Shown piece by piece: positions 1-8,556 of a stretch of DNA of 55,745 nt; position 1 is the first letter of the stretch, and the number at the start of each line of letters is the position of its first letter. Location: the NCBI GenBank assembly GCA_029051525.1, contig JAIDKG010000133.1, forward strand, positions 1 through 55,745, written 5' to 3'. The notes beneath the pieces were generated by a model. It was not told where the DNA came from, ran no database searches, and saw nothing but the letters and a program-made list of their open reading frames with translations. This stretch comes from Muribaculaceae bacterium (GTDB lineage: Bacteria; Bacteroidota; Bacteroidia; Bacteroidales; Muribaculaceae). The position numbers were made by a program, and so were the translations under genes.

Positions 1-546
1 TCTCTTGTTCCTTGGTTTTACACCTTATCGGTAGAGCTTTCGTTTGTCTCTCTTTCCTGTGGCATCTTTGTCATTGTTCGTTCATTCGGGTCAGCCTTTC
101 GGCGATTGGCTTGGGGCGTTTCCCGTTTGCGATTGCAAAGTTAGTACAAAAATCTGCCGTGTGCAAGTTTTTTTTGAACAAATACGCGATTTGTTTGTTT
201 TAGTAGTAATAACGCGCTGAAAATGTGCGAGATAAAATTATGTAAATAAGTGTTAACAAATGTAAATCACGTTTTCTAAAACTATGCTCTACGACATCAC
301 TTCTGCTCTTTTGCCCCTAACTTTTCTTCTCAGCACCTCATTTTTTGCAGTCCGACTTCTGAAAAATCGCGAAAAATCGCTTCAGCCGGTGCGTGTAAGA
401 GTGCGCCGATAGCGATTTCTTTCTCCAAATTCGCGCTTACGCGCCATAAAAATGAGAGAGCAACTGCAAAAATAACGACTTCCGACCCACAAAACCGCCT
501 CCACTCCCCTCCCCTACCCCGCAAAAAATCGGTTACGAACGCAAAA
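1..546. other. Gene-free left edge
   Basis: I see no convincing gene here. The open frames lack family features and have poor composition. The stretch holds a leftward promoter (136-166), AT-rich sequence, and near 370-390 a short direct duplication of gaaaaatcgc. The rightmost part approaches the palindromic terminator of the polysaccharide-export operon. Confidence 0.6.
136..166 (-). promoter_or_regulatory. Bacteroidetes-type promoter, leftward
   Basis: On the minus strand a TTG (complement of 164-166) is followed after 20 bp by TAACTTTG (complement of 136-143). This matches the TTG-N19/21-TAnnTTTG promoter of the Bacteroidetes primary sigma factor. Transcription would run left out of the window, so the gene it serves is not visible. 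Confidence 0.6.
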
Positions 547-602
547 TTTCTTATAAAAGCAGGAGGATGCCCGGCCGGGCATCCTCCTGCTTTTATAAGA
601 AA
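547..602. terminator. Perfect 56-bp palindrome, likely intrinsic terminator
   Basis: Bases 547-602 are a perfect inverted repeat centred at 574/575. The GC-rich core (gcaggaggatgcccggc and its complement) is flanked by AAAA on one side and TTTT on the other, so either strand can form a strong hairpin followed by a U-tract. It lies 37 bp beyond the stop codon of the M23 peptidase gene and should end the leftward polysaccharide-export operon. Confidence 0.8.
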
Positions 603-639
603 AGGGGAAATCTGCAAAAAATTGAAAGAGCCTTGGCTC

Positions 640-1587
640 TCATCTGCGCAAACGAATCATACTCCCCGGCTGAAGGGGATCTGCGGCCGTGAATCCGTTG
701 AGTCGGCAGATATCCGCCACACTCACTCCGGCCCGCGCAGCTATACGCTCGAGTGTATCACCTGACTTCACCACATATGTGCGCTTCTCTTCGAGCGATC
801 TTCCCGGGATACCCTTCGCTGCCACACCGGCCAAAGCCCCTACCGTGACCTTCTTCACATCGACCGGAGCTGACTGCACTCTCACCTTGGGGGTCATCAT
901 TCCCCCTGCAAAATCGAATACAGTGAGCGGATCAATAGCCGAGCCCATCACCCGGGTCTCAAAATGGAGGTGCGGTCCGGTGGAATTGCCGGTATTGCCG
1001 CTCAAGGCTATCGGCTGATTGGCAATGACTCTCTCGCCGGGATTGACGAGTGTGCCACTTAGGTGGGCATAGCGGGTTTCGAGTCCGTTGTCATGTTTCA
1101 CCACCACGTAATGGCCATATCCGGCCGCTTCATAGCTGATGCGATCCACGACCCCCGGCAATGGCACACATACCGTATCACCCACCGTCATCGCGATATC
1201 GATACCCTTATGCATTCTGCCGAATTTAGGTCGGAAGCCAAACTTCGAGGTGATCTTACCCCATGTAGGAGCTGAGAGCATCTCACCGGTCCACTTTGCG
1301 CTGCTCCCTTTCGCTCCCGAAAAAGATTCAAAAAGGCCCGATGCATTAAAATCAGCCTGCGTCGCGCTCTTGCTGATAAAATCGAGTGCGCCGCGACGCA
1401 TCTCGGGAGTGCGAGCCGAGGCCACCATCGCCAGCACATCGGCCATCTCGGTTGCCGACTTCTGCTCCGGAGCTGTGGCCATCACCACATCGAGTGCACC
1501 AAACGACATACCGTCAGTCTGCGCCACAGCGCCACCGATGCCCAAAAGCATCGCCAGCGCTGCAATCAAATATTTCCTATAATCCAT
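640..1587 (-). CDS. Secreted M23 metallopeptidase with C-terminal LysM domain
   Basis: Predicted murein endopeptidase of the LytM/M23 family, acting in the periplasm. I place the start at 1587 because the protein then opens with a signal peptide (MDYRKYLIAALAMLLG); an in-frame start at 1596 is also possible, and the longer frame would overlap the upstream gene. The zinc ligands are visible: HKGID near residue 126 and HLHFE near 206-208, with the usual GNTGNSTGPH context. A LysM domain (VVKSGDTLERIAARAGVS) fills roughly residues 268-315 and should bind peptidoglycan. It is the last gene of a leftward operon after Wzz and SLBB genes, with about 34 bp between genes. Whether it remodels murein for the exporter is inference. 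Confidence 0.88.
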   Translation of the reverse strand: MDYRKYLIAALAMLLGIGGAVAQTDGMSFGALDVVMATAPEQKSATEMADVLAMVASARTPEMRRGALDFISKSATQADFNASGLFESFSGAKGSSAKWTGEMLSAPTWGKITSKFGFRPKFGRMHKGIDIAMTVGDTVCVPLPGVVDRISYEAAGYGHYVVVKHDNGLETRYAHLSGTLVNPGERVIANQPIALSGNTGNSTGPHLHFETRVMGSAIDPLTVFDFAGGMMTPKVRVQSAPVDVKKVTVGALAGVAAKGIPGRSLEEKRTYVVKSGDTLERIAARAGVSVADICRLNGFTAADPLQPGSMIRLRR

Positions 1588-1621
1588 CTTTGTCATAAAA
1601 ATCGCGGAAATAAGGTGAGAT

Positions 1622-2782
1622 TCACTCCTTATTGTCATCGGCAGAGATTTGCTTCACGTCGGCTGCAGAGAGTGCTCCTTGCCGACCGGCCTTCGATGCC
1701 TTATGCTCGGCTATCATCGGCTGCAGGAACTGGATCCACACCGCGCAGGATATGAAAGCCAGGAAAGTGAAACCTATCAGAATCAGTGCCTTACGAGGCT
1801 TCGAAGGTTTAACAGGCACCGTCGGGGGTGTAATCACCGCATAAACCGGCATATCCTCCTGCACCTTGGCCTGCGCGCGCTGCACCTGCTGACAGGTGCT
1901 GTTATAGAGATTGAAGGCAAGAGCCGTCTCATTCTCCAGACGCTCACGCTCCACCTGCGCCGAACGGAACACGATACCCTGATTGCGGTCCAGATAATTG
2001 GCCAGATGCTGCTGCGCCTTATAATAGGCTGCCTGAGCCTCATCTTTCAGAGTCTCTGCATACTCCAGATCGTTACGTGCCTTATTGGTACGATAGTTGG
2101 AGACGAATTCTTTCAGACGGTTTACGACCGTATCGGCCAGAATGCCCGACACCAACGGATCCTGCATCGAGACATCGACCGTCACCACAGAGGTCTTTGC
2201 ATCCACACTGGCTGTGATGCGGTCTGTCAGTTCCTTCACCAGATCATTCTCACTCTTGGTGAGCTGGAAATTATCAAGATGATGATTGGGGTCTTCCTCC
2301 TCCTGAGGCAGGAGAAGACCGATCAACTTGAAGGGAGCCGATATGATGACACTCCACCAGGGGGACGACGTCTCCTCCTCCATAAACTGCTGCACTGTCA
2401 TCTTACGGCCATCCTCCTTGGTCTGTACCTCAACATCAAAGAGACTTGTAATAAAGGGTACAGAGCTTACCACATCAGGGTAAAGCATCGGGTAGACCGC
2501 ATCGGCACCACCAGAGAATGTTGCCATTCCGGCCATCGATGCGAGAGCCGCCATGCTGCCGCCGGTGGCCTTATTGTCGTTTACCTCCGGAGCGAGCTTG
2601 ACCGATGTGGTGTATTCGCGCGGAATGCTGAATGCCACTATCAGACCAATCACAGCGCCGCATATGCTCCATTTGATCAGTTTGCGGCGATGATCCCACA
2701 GATTGGAGGCTATTTCGAGAAGGTCGATCGTCCCTTCATCATCATTATTATCGCGGATATCCTTGAGATTCTCTTCTGCCAT
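1622..2782 (-). CDS. Wzz-family polysaccharide chain-length determinant / co-polymerase
   Basis: Inner-membrane protein of the Wzz family, which sets chain length or links polymerisation to export of surface polysaccharide. An acidic cytoplasmic N-terminus precedes a first membrane segment (about 37-53, IKWSICGAVIGLIVAFSIP). A long periplasmic, helix-rich region follows (coiled coil about 220-300). A second membrane segment (about 335-353) is preceded by the typical proline-rich stretch VPVKPSKPRK. There is no C-terminal tyrosine-kinase domain, so it is the short type. It lies between the SLBB exporter (89 bp upstream) and the M23 peptidase. No glycosyltransferase or polymerase is seen nearby, so the polysaccharide is unknown. 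Confidence 0.88.
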   Translation of the reverse strand: MAEENLKDIRDNNDDEGTIDLLEIASNLWDHRRKLIKWSICGAVIGLIVAFSIPREYTTSVKLAPEVNDNKATGGSMAALASMAGMATFSGGADAVYPMLYPDVVSSVPFITSLFDVEVQTKEDGRKMTVQQFMEEETSSPWWSVIISAPFKLIGLLLPQEEEDPNHHLDNFQLTKSENDLVKELTDRITASVDAKTSVVTVDVSMQDPLVSGILADTVVNRLKEFVSNYRTNKARNDLEYAETLKDEAQAAYYKAQQHLANYLDRNQGIVFRSAQVERERLENETALAFNLYNSTCQQVQRAQAKVQEDMPVYAVITPPTVPVKPSKPRKALILIGFTFLAFISCAVWIQFLQPMIAEHKASKAGRQGALSAADVKQISADDNKE

Positions 2783-2871
2783 TGCTATAAGCTATGTGGC
2801 GGTGACATCCGGCGCCGGCCCGCTCGTGACGGCCGACCGGCGCGGATGCCGCCGGGGGTTATGCTATACTA

Positions 2872-5283
2872 CTATTTGACGATATTGGTGATAGTGGCTG
2901 CCAGTGCCGCAACCGACGAGAAGCTGGTGGCAAATGCCAATACCTTCTCCCAGTTGGTTCCCGGTCGATGTGGCTTAGACGGGATTATAATCGTACAGCC
3001 GGGTTCGATTGGTGTGCTGCGCTTCGCTTTGGCCACCGTGCCGTTGAGATATACTATATAAGCCTTGTTCTTACGGGCAGTCTGACCATAACCGCCTGCC
3101 ATATTTACATAATAGTCGAGTTTTTTACCGGGCTCGTAGACCACGGCATTCGGGAACATCACATCACCCGAAATCTTTACTATACTCTGCTGTTCAGGCA
3201 CGAATATGGCATCGCCCGGCTGGAGCACCAGGTCATAATGCGATCCGGGATAAGCGATTGCCTTCTCAAGGTCGATACCTACATTATATGAGCGAGATAC
3301 GTCAATCTTACTCAATGCGATTGAGTCGCCCACATTCGCATTGCTATTGGCAATTGCAAGACGCAATGCCTCCTGACGGGCTGTATATTCATCATCCGAC
3401 AGTCTACGAGTCATATGCGCTCCACGCACATATGCACCATCCAGGATACCACCTGCGCGGCGCACCACATCCGAAATGCGCTCATTGCGCTTCTCAAGAG
3501 TGTAGCCACCTGCGAAGAGCACCTCTCCACCGATCGAAACATGACGCTGCTCGCCATAACCGGGACTGGTGCGCACGGTGACATGGTCGTAGGGCATCAG
3601 GATGAAACCCTGACCCTCACCCACGGCAAGACCATTCTCGATCGAAAGGGTATAGATATCGGCCAGACGCTGAGTCTGAGTCAGAGAAGTGGGATTCACC
3701 ACTCGGCGAGCCACCTCTACACGGGCGGTCGACGCACCCTCCAGCAGGCCACCGGCCTGAAGGATGAGATCCTCAAGAGTGGTATTGTCGGCAAAAGGAT
3801 AGGTGCCCGGACGTGCCACCAGGCCGCCAATAGAGAGCGATCCGCGGCTCTGCAGCTCATGGATACTGGAGATCACCAGCACATCATTGCGCTGCAGCGG
3901 CACATCGGCCACCGTGCCATTAAGGATACCCTTCAGATCGAGCGAGAGAATCTCAAGCTGCAGCTCGGGACCTTCGCGGTAGAGGAGCACTCGGTCGGCA
4001 TAGGCATCTTCAGTCAGGCCATCAGCCTTGCGCACGAGCTGACCCACGGTAGTCAAATCATCGCCAATGGCAAACATGCCGGGACGATACACGGCACCCT
4101 TCAGCTCCACGCGATTGGCATAGCGATCCAGGATTGTGCCTACGGTGATGATATCGCCATCCTTCAGGCGATAGCTCTCAAACTCACCGCGGTCGATGTT
4201 ATACAGCTCATTCTCAGTGCCCGACAGACGAGCCAGACGCACCATCCCGGAATAAGCCTCGCCGGTGAAACCGCCGGCATACTGCAGCAGGTCGGCGATA
4301 GTCTCATCCGGTTTGATTTCATAATACATGGGGCGCTTCACATTGCCATCGATGCTCACCAGCTGATCATAGGGGGGCACGATGATCACATCACCCTCCT
4401 GCAGGCGAATATTGCCCGAGGTCTTACCATCGAAGAGATATTCATATATATCGATACCGGCTATCTTACGACCATTGCGGAGCACCTGAATATTACGCAG
4501 CGTACCGATATCACGGATACCGCCGGCGCGATAGAGGGCATGGAATACGGTCGAGAAGGGCGACATGCGGAATGTGCCCGGAGTGGCCACCTCGCCGAGG
4601 ATATCAATCTGGATAGAGCGCACCTGGCCGAGAGTGACCTGCACCTCGGTCTCTGCATCATCCATACCTGCATACTTACGGGCGAAGATACTCTTGATAT
4701 GCTTATTGGCATCGGCGATAGTCAGGCCATTGAGATATACCGGGCCCACCTGCGAGATCATGATGCTACCCTCGGGTGAGATGGTCTGGCGCAGATGGTC
4801 TTCCGAGGTGCCCCAAAGGTCGATCACCACCTCATCGCCGGGACCAAGCCGGTAATTCTGAGGAGTGGCCAGATTATCGCTCGGCTCAAAAGTCAGAGCG
4901 CGGGCATTAAACACCTCATGGCCATAAATCTGGCGAGCCGACACTGTATTATCGCGCCCCTTATCCACCTCTCGGCCGATGGCGTCGACGGTCTGGTCGC
5001 TCACATCATTGGCTGCATTATGGCGGCGCTCCACGCGCGAAGCGCCCACTTTCTGGTCGGTCACATCGCGCTCGGCAGTGGAAGTCTGCTCGAGGCGCAT
5101 CTTGATGCGCTCGGCCTGTTCGGGTGTGACACCCTTGGCCATAAGTTCCTCACCAATCTGCTGATCGGTTTTGCCGGCAGCGGCCGCACTCTTGATGTAG
5201 GCGATCACCTGGTCGTCGGTCATGGCGGCGGCAAGCAGGCTCACCACCATGAATAGCGACAGTAAAATACGTCTCATTTTCAT
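2872..5283 (-). CDS. SLBB-domain polysaccharide export outer-membrane protein (Wza-like)
   Basis: Large (803 aa) exporter of the Wza family, expected to form the outer-membrane channel for surface polysaccharide. A signal peptide (about 1-20) is followed by a charged helical segment (about 22-65). The Poly_export domain begins with YRLGPGDEVVIDLWG near residue 143. Several SLBB repeats follow, marked by repeated GEV.TPG, GAV.RPG, GLVARPG and GEVLFAGG turns with VPP or LQ..D segments. A hydrophobic stretch (FATSFSSVAALAATITNIV) ends the protein and may be the membrane-spanning helix. No lipobox cysteine is visible, unlike E. coli Wza. It is the first gene of the operon, from the promoter at 5533-5563. 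Confidence 0.9.
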   Translation of the reverse strand: MKMRRILLSLFMVVSLLAAAMTDDQVIAYIKSAAAAGKTDQQIGEELMAKGVTPEQAERIKMRLEQTSTAERDVTDQKVGASRVERRHNAANDVSDQTVDAIGREVDKGRDNTVSARQIYGHEVFNARALTFEPSDNLATPQNYRLGPGDEVVIDLWGTSEDHLRQTISPEGSIMISQVGPVYLNGLTIADANKHIKSIFARKYAGMDDAETEVQVTLGQVRSIQIDILGEVATPGTFRMSPFSTVFHALYRAGGIRDIGTLRNIQVLRNGRKIAGIDIYEYLFDGKTSGNIRLQEGDVIIVPPYDQLVSIDGNVKRPMYYEIKPDETIADLLQYAGGFTGEAYSGMVRLARLSGTENELYNIDRGEFESYRLKDGDIITVGTILDRYANRVELKGAVYRPGMFAIGDDLTTVGQLVRKADGLTEDAYADRVLLYREGPELQLEILSLDLKGILNGTVADVPLQRNDVLVISSIHELQSRGSLSIGGLVARPGTYPFADNTTLEDLILQAGGLLEGASTARVEVARRVVNPTSLTQTQRLADIYTLSIENGLAVGEGQGFILMPYDHVTVRTSPGYGEQRHVSIGGEVLFAGGYTLEKRNERISDVVRRAGGILDGAYVRGAHMTRRLSDDEYTARQEALRLAIANSNANVGDSIALSKIDVSRSYNVGIDLEKAIAYPGSHYDLVLQPGDAIFVPEQQSIVKISGDVMFPNAVVYEPGKKLDYYVNMAGGYGQTARKNKAYIVYLNGTVAKAKRSTPIEPGCTIIIPSKPHRPGTNWEKVLAFATSFSSVAALAATITNIVK

Positions 5284-5532
5284 TATCTATGTGGAAATCT
5301 TATTCTCGGAGTTACCGACTGCGGCATCAACACCACTCTATCCGCTTGCACGGAGCAATGATATGTATCCCAGCCGTCTATAACGCGTCTTCAAAAGCTA
5401 TGGTTCAGCTTTATTACACTCATTTTTTTGCACCTCCATCTCATCAGGCGGCACATACACTCTTAGCCCGGAGTAATCCGAGCTAAGATTCTTTTGACCC
5501 GGAGATGCGCGGTGCATGAGCCTTTTCGACTG

Positions 5533-5563
5533 CAAAGTTAATAAAAAATGATAGGGTAATCAA
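5533..5563 (-). promoter_or_regulatory. Promoter of polysaccharide-export operon
   Basis: On the minus strand TTG (complement of 5561-5563), a 20-bp spacer and TAACTTTG (complement of 5533-5540) match the Bacteroidetes consensus exactly. It would drive SLBB exporter, Wzz and M23 genes with a leader of about 245 nt. Confidence 0.8.
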
Positions 5564-5575
5564 TCCCCTTACCTA

Positions 5576-5613
5576 TAAAAAAAGCAAAACCGCCGGTTGC
5601 TGAAGTCCGGCGG
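5576..5613 (-). terminator. Intrinsic terminator after sigma-factor gene
   Basis: On the minus strand a 7-bp GC stem (ccgccgg, 10-nt loop, ccggcgg; 5590-5596 with 5607-5613) is followed by a T-rich tract (complement of the A-run at 5576-5589). It is placed to end transcription of the gene at 5733-6242. Confidence 0.7.
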
Positions 5614-5732
5614 ATTGTTTAGAGGTATATTGAATGATGTTTCTGAATAATTTTCTGTTGTCGAATATCTAAATTGTCGATTTTAAAACTTGCGTCAAAT
5701 CACCGATGATCCAAATCGTCGATAGTGGAGAA

Positions 5733-6242
5733 TTAATCCCGATAGTCTTTCAATAGTTCGCGTAGTTTCTTGCGCGTGTTGAAGATGCGTGCCTTCACGG
5801 TGCCCAGCGGCATGCCGAGTTTATCCGCGATCTCTTCATACTTGTAGCCTGCGATGTGCATGTTGAAAGGTTCGCGGTAGTCGGCCGGAAATTGGGCAAT
5901 CAGCGCGGAGATTTCGTTGCAAGTATGAGCTCCGTCGGGTGTGGACTGCGAATTATCGGTGGCATTCGATATGTGATAGAGGTCCACACTGGTGTCGACC
6001 ATCGTGTTCTCGCGTGCCGATTTCCGATAGTTGTTGATAAAGATATTGCGCATGATGGTCAGCATCCATCCCTTGAAATTGGTGTCTTCAGCAAACTTAT
6101 CTTCGTTGTTGAGCGCCTTCAAGGTGGTATCCTGCACAAGGTCATGTGCTTCATCCTTATTCAGTGTAAGCTTCATCGCGAACGACATCAGATTACCCTG
6201 AATTCCAAGAACGGAGTTTTTGAAAGTAGGCTTGTTGTTCAT
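5733..6242 (-). CDS. ECF-like RNA polymerase sigma factor (copy 1)
   Basis: Sigma-70 family protein of 169 aa with only regions 2 and 4. Region 2 includes DEAHDLVQDTTLKAL (about 31-45) and the FKGWMLTIMRNIFINNYRK segment (about 57-75). Region 4 includes YREPFNMHIAGYKYEEIA and the helix-turn-helix LGMPLGTVKARIFNTRKKL (about 141-159). There is no anti-sigma gene next to it: it is monocistronic, with its own promoter (6398-6428) and terminator. A paralogue at 11748-12251 shares the whole layout and most of region 2. Signal and regulon are unknown. Confidence 0.92.
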   Translation of the reverse strand: MNNKPTFKNSVLGIQGNLMSFAMKLTLNKDEAHDLVQDTTLKALNNEDKFAEDTNFKGWMLTIMRNIFINNYRKSARENTMVDTSVDLYHISNATDNSQSTPDGAHTCNEISALIAQFPADYREPFNMHIAGYKYEEIADKLGMPLGTVKARIFNTRKKLRELLKDYRD

Positions 6243-6397
6243 TTTTTATAAAACCTGCTAAAAGTGGGGTCAGCCCGATACTGCGCAGTGGCGGTGAGTT
6301 CAGCACCTCGCCGCCTCAGGAGGTCGTCATTGTGGCAAATGACTGAGTGTCACGTCACTTGCCTATCAAATCAGACAATAATCTACTGACTCAACTA

Positions 6398-6428
6398 CAA
6401 ATTTAATCACTTTTCGCGATTTTATCAA
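6398..6428 (-). promoter_or_regulatory. Promoter of sigma-factor gene copy 1
   Basis: Minus-strand TTG (complement of 6426-6428), 20-bp spacer, TAAATTTG (complement of 6398-6405): an exact match to the Bacteroidetes housekeeping promoter. The leader to the start codon at 6242 is about 150 nt, long enough for post-transcriptional control. Confidence 0.75.
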
Positions 6429-6483
6429 ATTTTCAGTAGTTTTTTAGAGCTTTTTAGACCTCATTTAATGATTTAGTAGCTCT

Positions 6484-7770
6484 TTAGAGCGCGCTCTTAT
6501 CATCTGCATCCGGGAGCCGGATATCCACGAGCTGAATCTTGCTGGCCGTCATCTTGACTACCTTCAGCTTCATACCGTCGATTTCATACTCCTCCCCTAT
6601 CACCGGCATCGATTCGAGGCGCGTGAGAAGCAGCCCGGCCACAGTGTGGTAGTCGTCGCTCTCGGGGATATCGGTGTGAAGTAGCTCATTGAGGGTATCG
6701 ATTTCCGCCCGACCGCTCACTTCATAGTGGCCCGGTCCGAGTTCGCGGGCCATATGCCGATCCTTGTCATGCTCATCCTCGATATCACCGAATATCTCCT
6801 CCACCAGATCCTCGAGAGTGACCAGACCGGCGGTGCCTCCAAACTCATCGACCACAATCGTGAGCGAACGCTTCTCGGTGAGCATGCGCCGCATCATCTT
6901 ATTGGCCAGCATCGTCTCGGGGGTGAATATGACCGGCTTTAGGCACTTGGTCCAATCGGCCTCGGTATTGAAAAGTTCCGACACGTGGATATATCCCACC
7001 ACATCATCGATATCCTCCTTATATACCACAATCTTCGACAGACCGGTGGCGATAAACTTCTTGACCAGTTCCTGCCGCGTGGTGCGATCGATACCCACCG
7101 CCACTATCTCATTGCGCGGTATCATGCAATCGCCGATGGTGGTATCCTTGAAATCCATCGCATTGCGAAAGATTTTCACCTCATTGTCGACCACCTGCTG
7201 CGCAGGCTGAGCATCGAGAGTCTCCTCGATATAATCATCGAGCTGCTCCATGGTGAGAGCAGTCGTCGTCACCGACTCCGCCTCGATATTGAAGAGGCGC
7301 ATCAGTCCATGCGAGATAGCCGATATGAGAAGAGTGATCGGATAGAGAGCGATATATATCAGATAGAGCGGGAGAGCCACCAGGCGCATGGCCATGTTAG
7401 GATTGATGCGGAATGCTGTCTTCGGCACAAACTCACCCGCTATCAGAATCACTCCCGTCGAGATCACGGTATTGGCCACCAGCACCAGCGCCTCATTCTG
7501 CAACCAGCGCTCCAACAGAGGATTGACCAGAATCGAAAATGTGATACCATAGATTACGAGCACAATATTATTGCCCACCAGAAGCGAGGAGATAAACATA
7601 TCCTCATGGCGCGAAAAGCGGCGTATGATGCCATTGATCACTCCTCCGTCGCTGGCATCGATCTCCATTCTAACCTTATTCGACTGCACATAGGCTATCT
7701 CGCTTCCCGAAAAGAGAGCTGAGAAAAGCACTGCCACCAGTGTGATGATTATCGCGGATGTTATACCCAT
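6484..7770 (-). CDS. CNNM/CorC-type membrane protein with CBS pair (hemolysin family)
   Basis: Integral membrane protein of the DUF21-CBS-CorC_HlyC family (428 aa, normal length). An N-terminal DUF21 domain (about 1-190) carries three to four membrane segments. Two CBS domains follow (about 205-330, with GDCMIPRNEIVAVGIDRTT and VVDEFGGTAGLVTLEDLVEE), then a CorC_HlyC domain (about 345-420). Relatives include divalent-cation efflux proteins and GldE, linked to gliding and T9SS in some Bacteroidetes. The T9SS-like tails elsewhere in this window make the GldE reading possible, but sequence alone does not decide. It is the last gene of the envelope operon, 19 bp after lptC. The motif gagcgcgctctaa overlaps its stop codon. 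Confidence 0.88.
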   Translation of the reverse strand: MGITSAIIITLVAVLFSALFSGSEIAYVQSNKVRMEIDASDGGVINGIIRRFSRHEDMFISSLLVGNNIVLVIYGITFSILVNPLLERWLQNEALVLVANTVISTGVILIAGEFVPKTAFRINPNMAMRLVALPLYLIYIALYPITLLISAISHGLMRLFNIEAESVTTTALTMEQLDDYIEETLDAQPAQQVVDNEVKIFRNAMDFKDTTIGDCMIPRNEIVAVGIDRTTRQELVKKFIATGLSKIVVYKEDIDDVVGYIHVSELFNTEADWTKCLKPVIFTPETMLANKMMRRMLTEKRSLTIVVDEFGGTAGLVTLEDLVEEIFGDIEDEHDKDRHMARELGPGHYEVSGRAEIDTLNELLHTDIPESDDYHTVAGLLLTRLESMPVIGEEYEIDGMKLKVVKMTASKIQLVDIRLPDADDKSAL

Positions 7771-7789
7771 ATGTATTTTTTATAATGCT

Positions 7790-8551
7790 TTATTCTGTCA
7801 TGGTGGTGCGGCTCACCGGAGCCGACGGCGCAGCCATCCCCGGAGGCACAACCGAATTGCGCGAAGACTCCGGCCGAGCTTCCGTCTCATGCCAAGACTC
7901 TGACCGAGGTGCCGGCACCGATGCCATCGCCGCCGATGAAGCCGGAGCCGGAGCCACACGCTGCGGCTGTGCCCCAGCCTGCGAGCCACCCTTCAGGTTA
8001 TCGCGCTCTGCCGGAAAGATGCCCATAGGATGATTGATGCTGTATTCCGTAAAGTCCTGCTTCGCTCGGAATCCATAACCCTCCATCATATGCGTGGCAT
8101 TCTCTATATGGATAAAGGAATCGCCATAGACAATCCCTTTATTCTGATCCCAGAACACCTGCTGAGAAAGAAACACCTCACGCGGCTCCTTGGTGACCTC
8201 CACATGTCCGTCGAGGCGCCATAGATTCTTATTCTTGAAATATATTGCCGAATCGGCCGCGATAGTGGCAATCACCCGGAATTTCCTATCATACTTGCGC
8301 AGATACAATCCCTCCGGAAATCGCCAATGCGGCGCATCACCCTCATCATATACCTCCCATAGAGGCGCCACAATGCGGTATTGCGTCACTCCCGAATCGG
8401 AAATCATGGTCGACACATTGCGGGTGGTCATCGTGGGCATACGATCCGGGTGAAGACCTCCGACCACATCGACCTTCGTCTCCTCCCGGCAACTCGTGAT
8501 GGCCGTAGCCATCACACACACCAGCGCCAGACCCACCAGGCTCCTCATCAT
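7790..8551 (-). CDS. lptC: LPS export system protein LptC (lipoprotein form)
   Basis: LptC links the inner-membrane LptBFG transporter to the periplasmic LptA bridge in lipopolysaccharide export. The N-terminus has a lipobox-like signal (VMATAITSC, cysteine near residue 21), as is common in Bacteroidetes. The body has the beta-jellyroll pattern of the family: YRIVAPLWEVYDE, then the partner segments IYFKNKNLWRLDGHVEVTK and VYGDSFIHIENATHMMEGYGF. The C-terminal 70 residues are Pro/Ala/Ser-rich and look disordered, longer than usual. It starts 5 bp after the outer-membrane protein gene, so the two are surely co-transcribed. Confidence 0.85.
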   Translation of the reverse strand: MMRSLVGLALVCVMATAITSCREETKVDVVGGLHPDRMPTMTTRNVSTMISDSGVTQYRIVAPLWEVYDEGDAPHWRFPEGLYLRKYDRKFRVIATIAADSAIYFKNKNLWRLDGHVEVTKEPREVFLSQQVFWDQNKGIVYGDSFIHIENATHMMEGYGFRAKQDFTEYSINHPMGIFPAERDNLKGGSQAGAQPQRVAPAPASSAAMASVPAPRSESWHETEARPESSRNSVVPPGMAAPSAPVSRTTMTE

Positions 8552-8556
8552 CAGAA

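Larger units (their letters stand above)
5284..5732. other. Intergenic: promoter and terminator, no gene
   Basis: This 449-bp stretch holds the promoter of the polysaccharide-export operon (about 250 bp upstream of its start codon) and the terminator of the sigma-factor gene. The long 5' leader (about 5284-5525) shows no recognisable riboswitch. A 65-codon open frame at 5289-5486 has no family features and I do not call it. Confidence 0.6.

Noticed and set aside
330-617. 95-codon frame on the minus strand
   Set aside because: It runs through the 56-bp palindrome and has no family features; a terminator explains the sequence better.
1649-3061. Long plus-strand frame of 470 codons opposite the Wzz gene
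   Set aside because: It is the mirror of the Wzz and SLBB genes, with odd composition (many His, Arg, Leu) and no recognisable domain.
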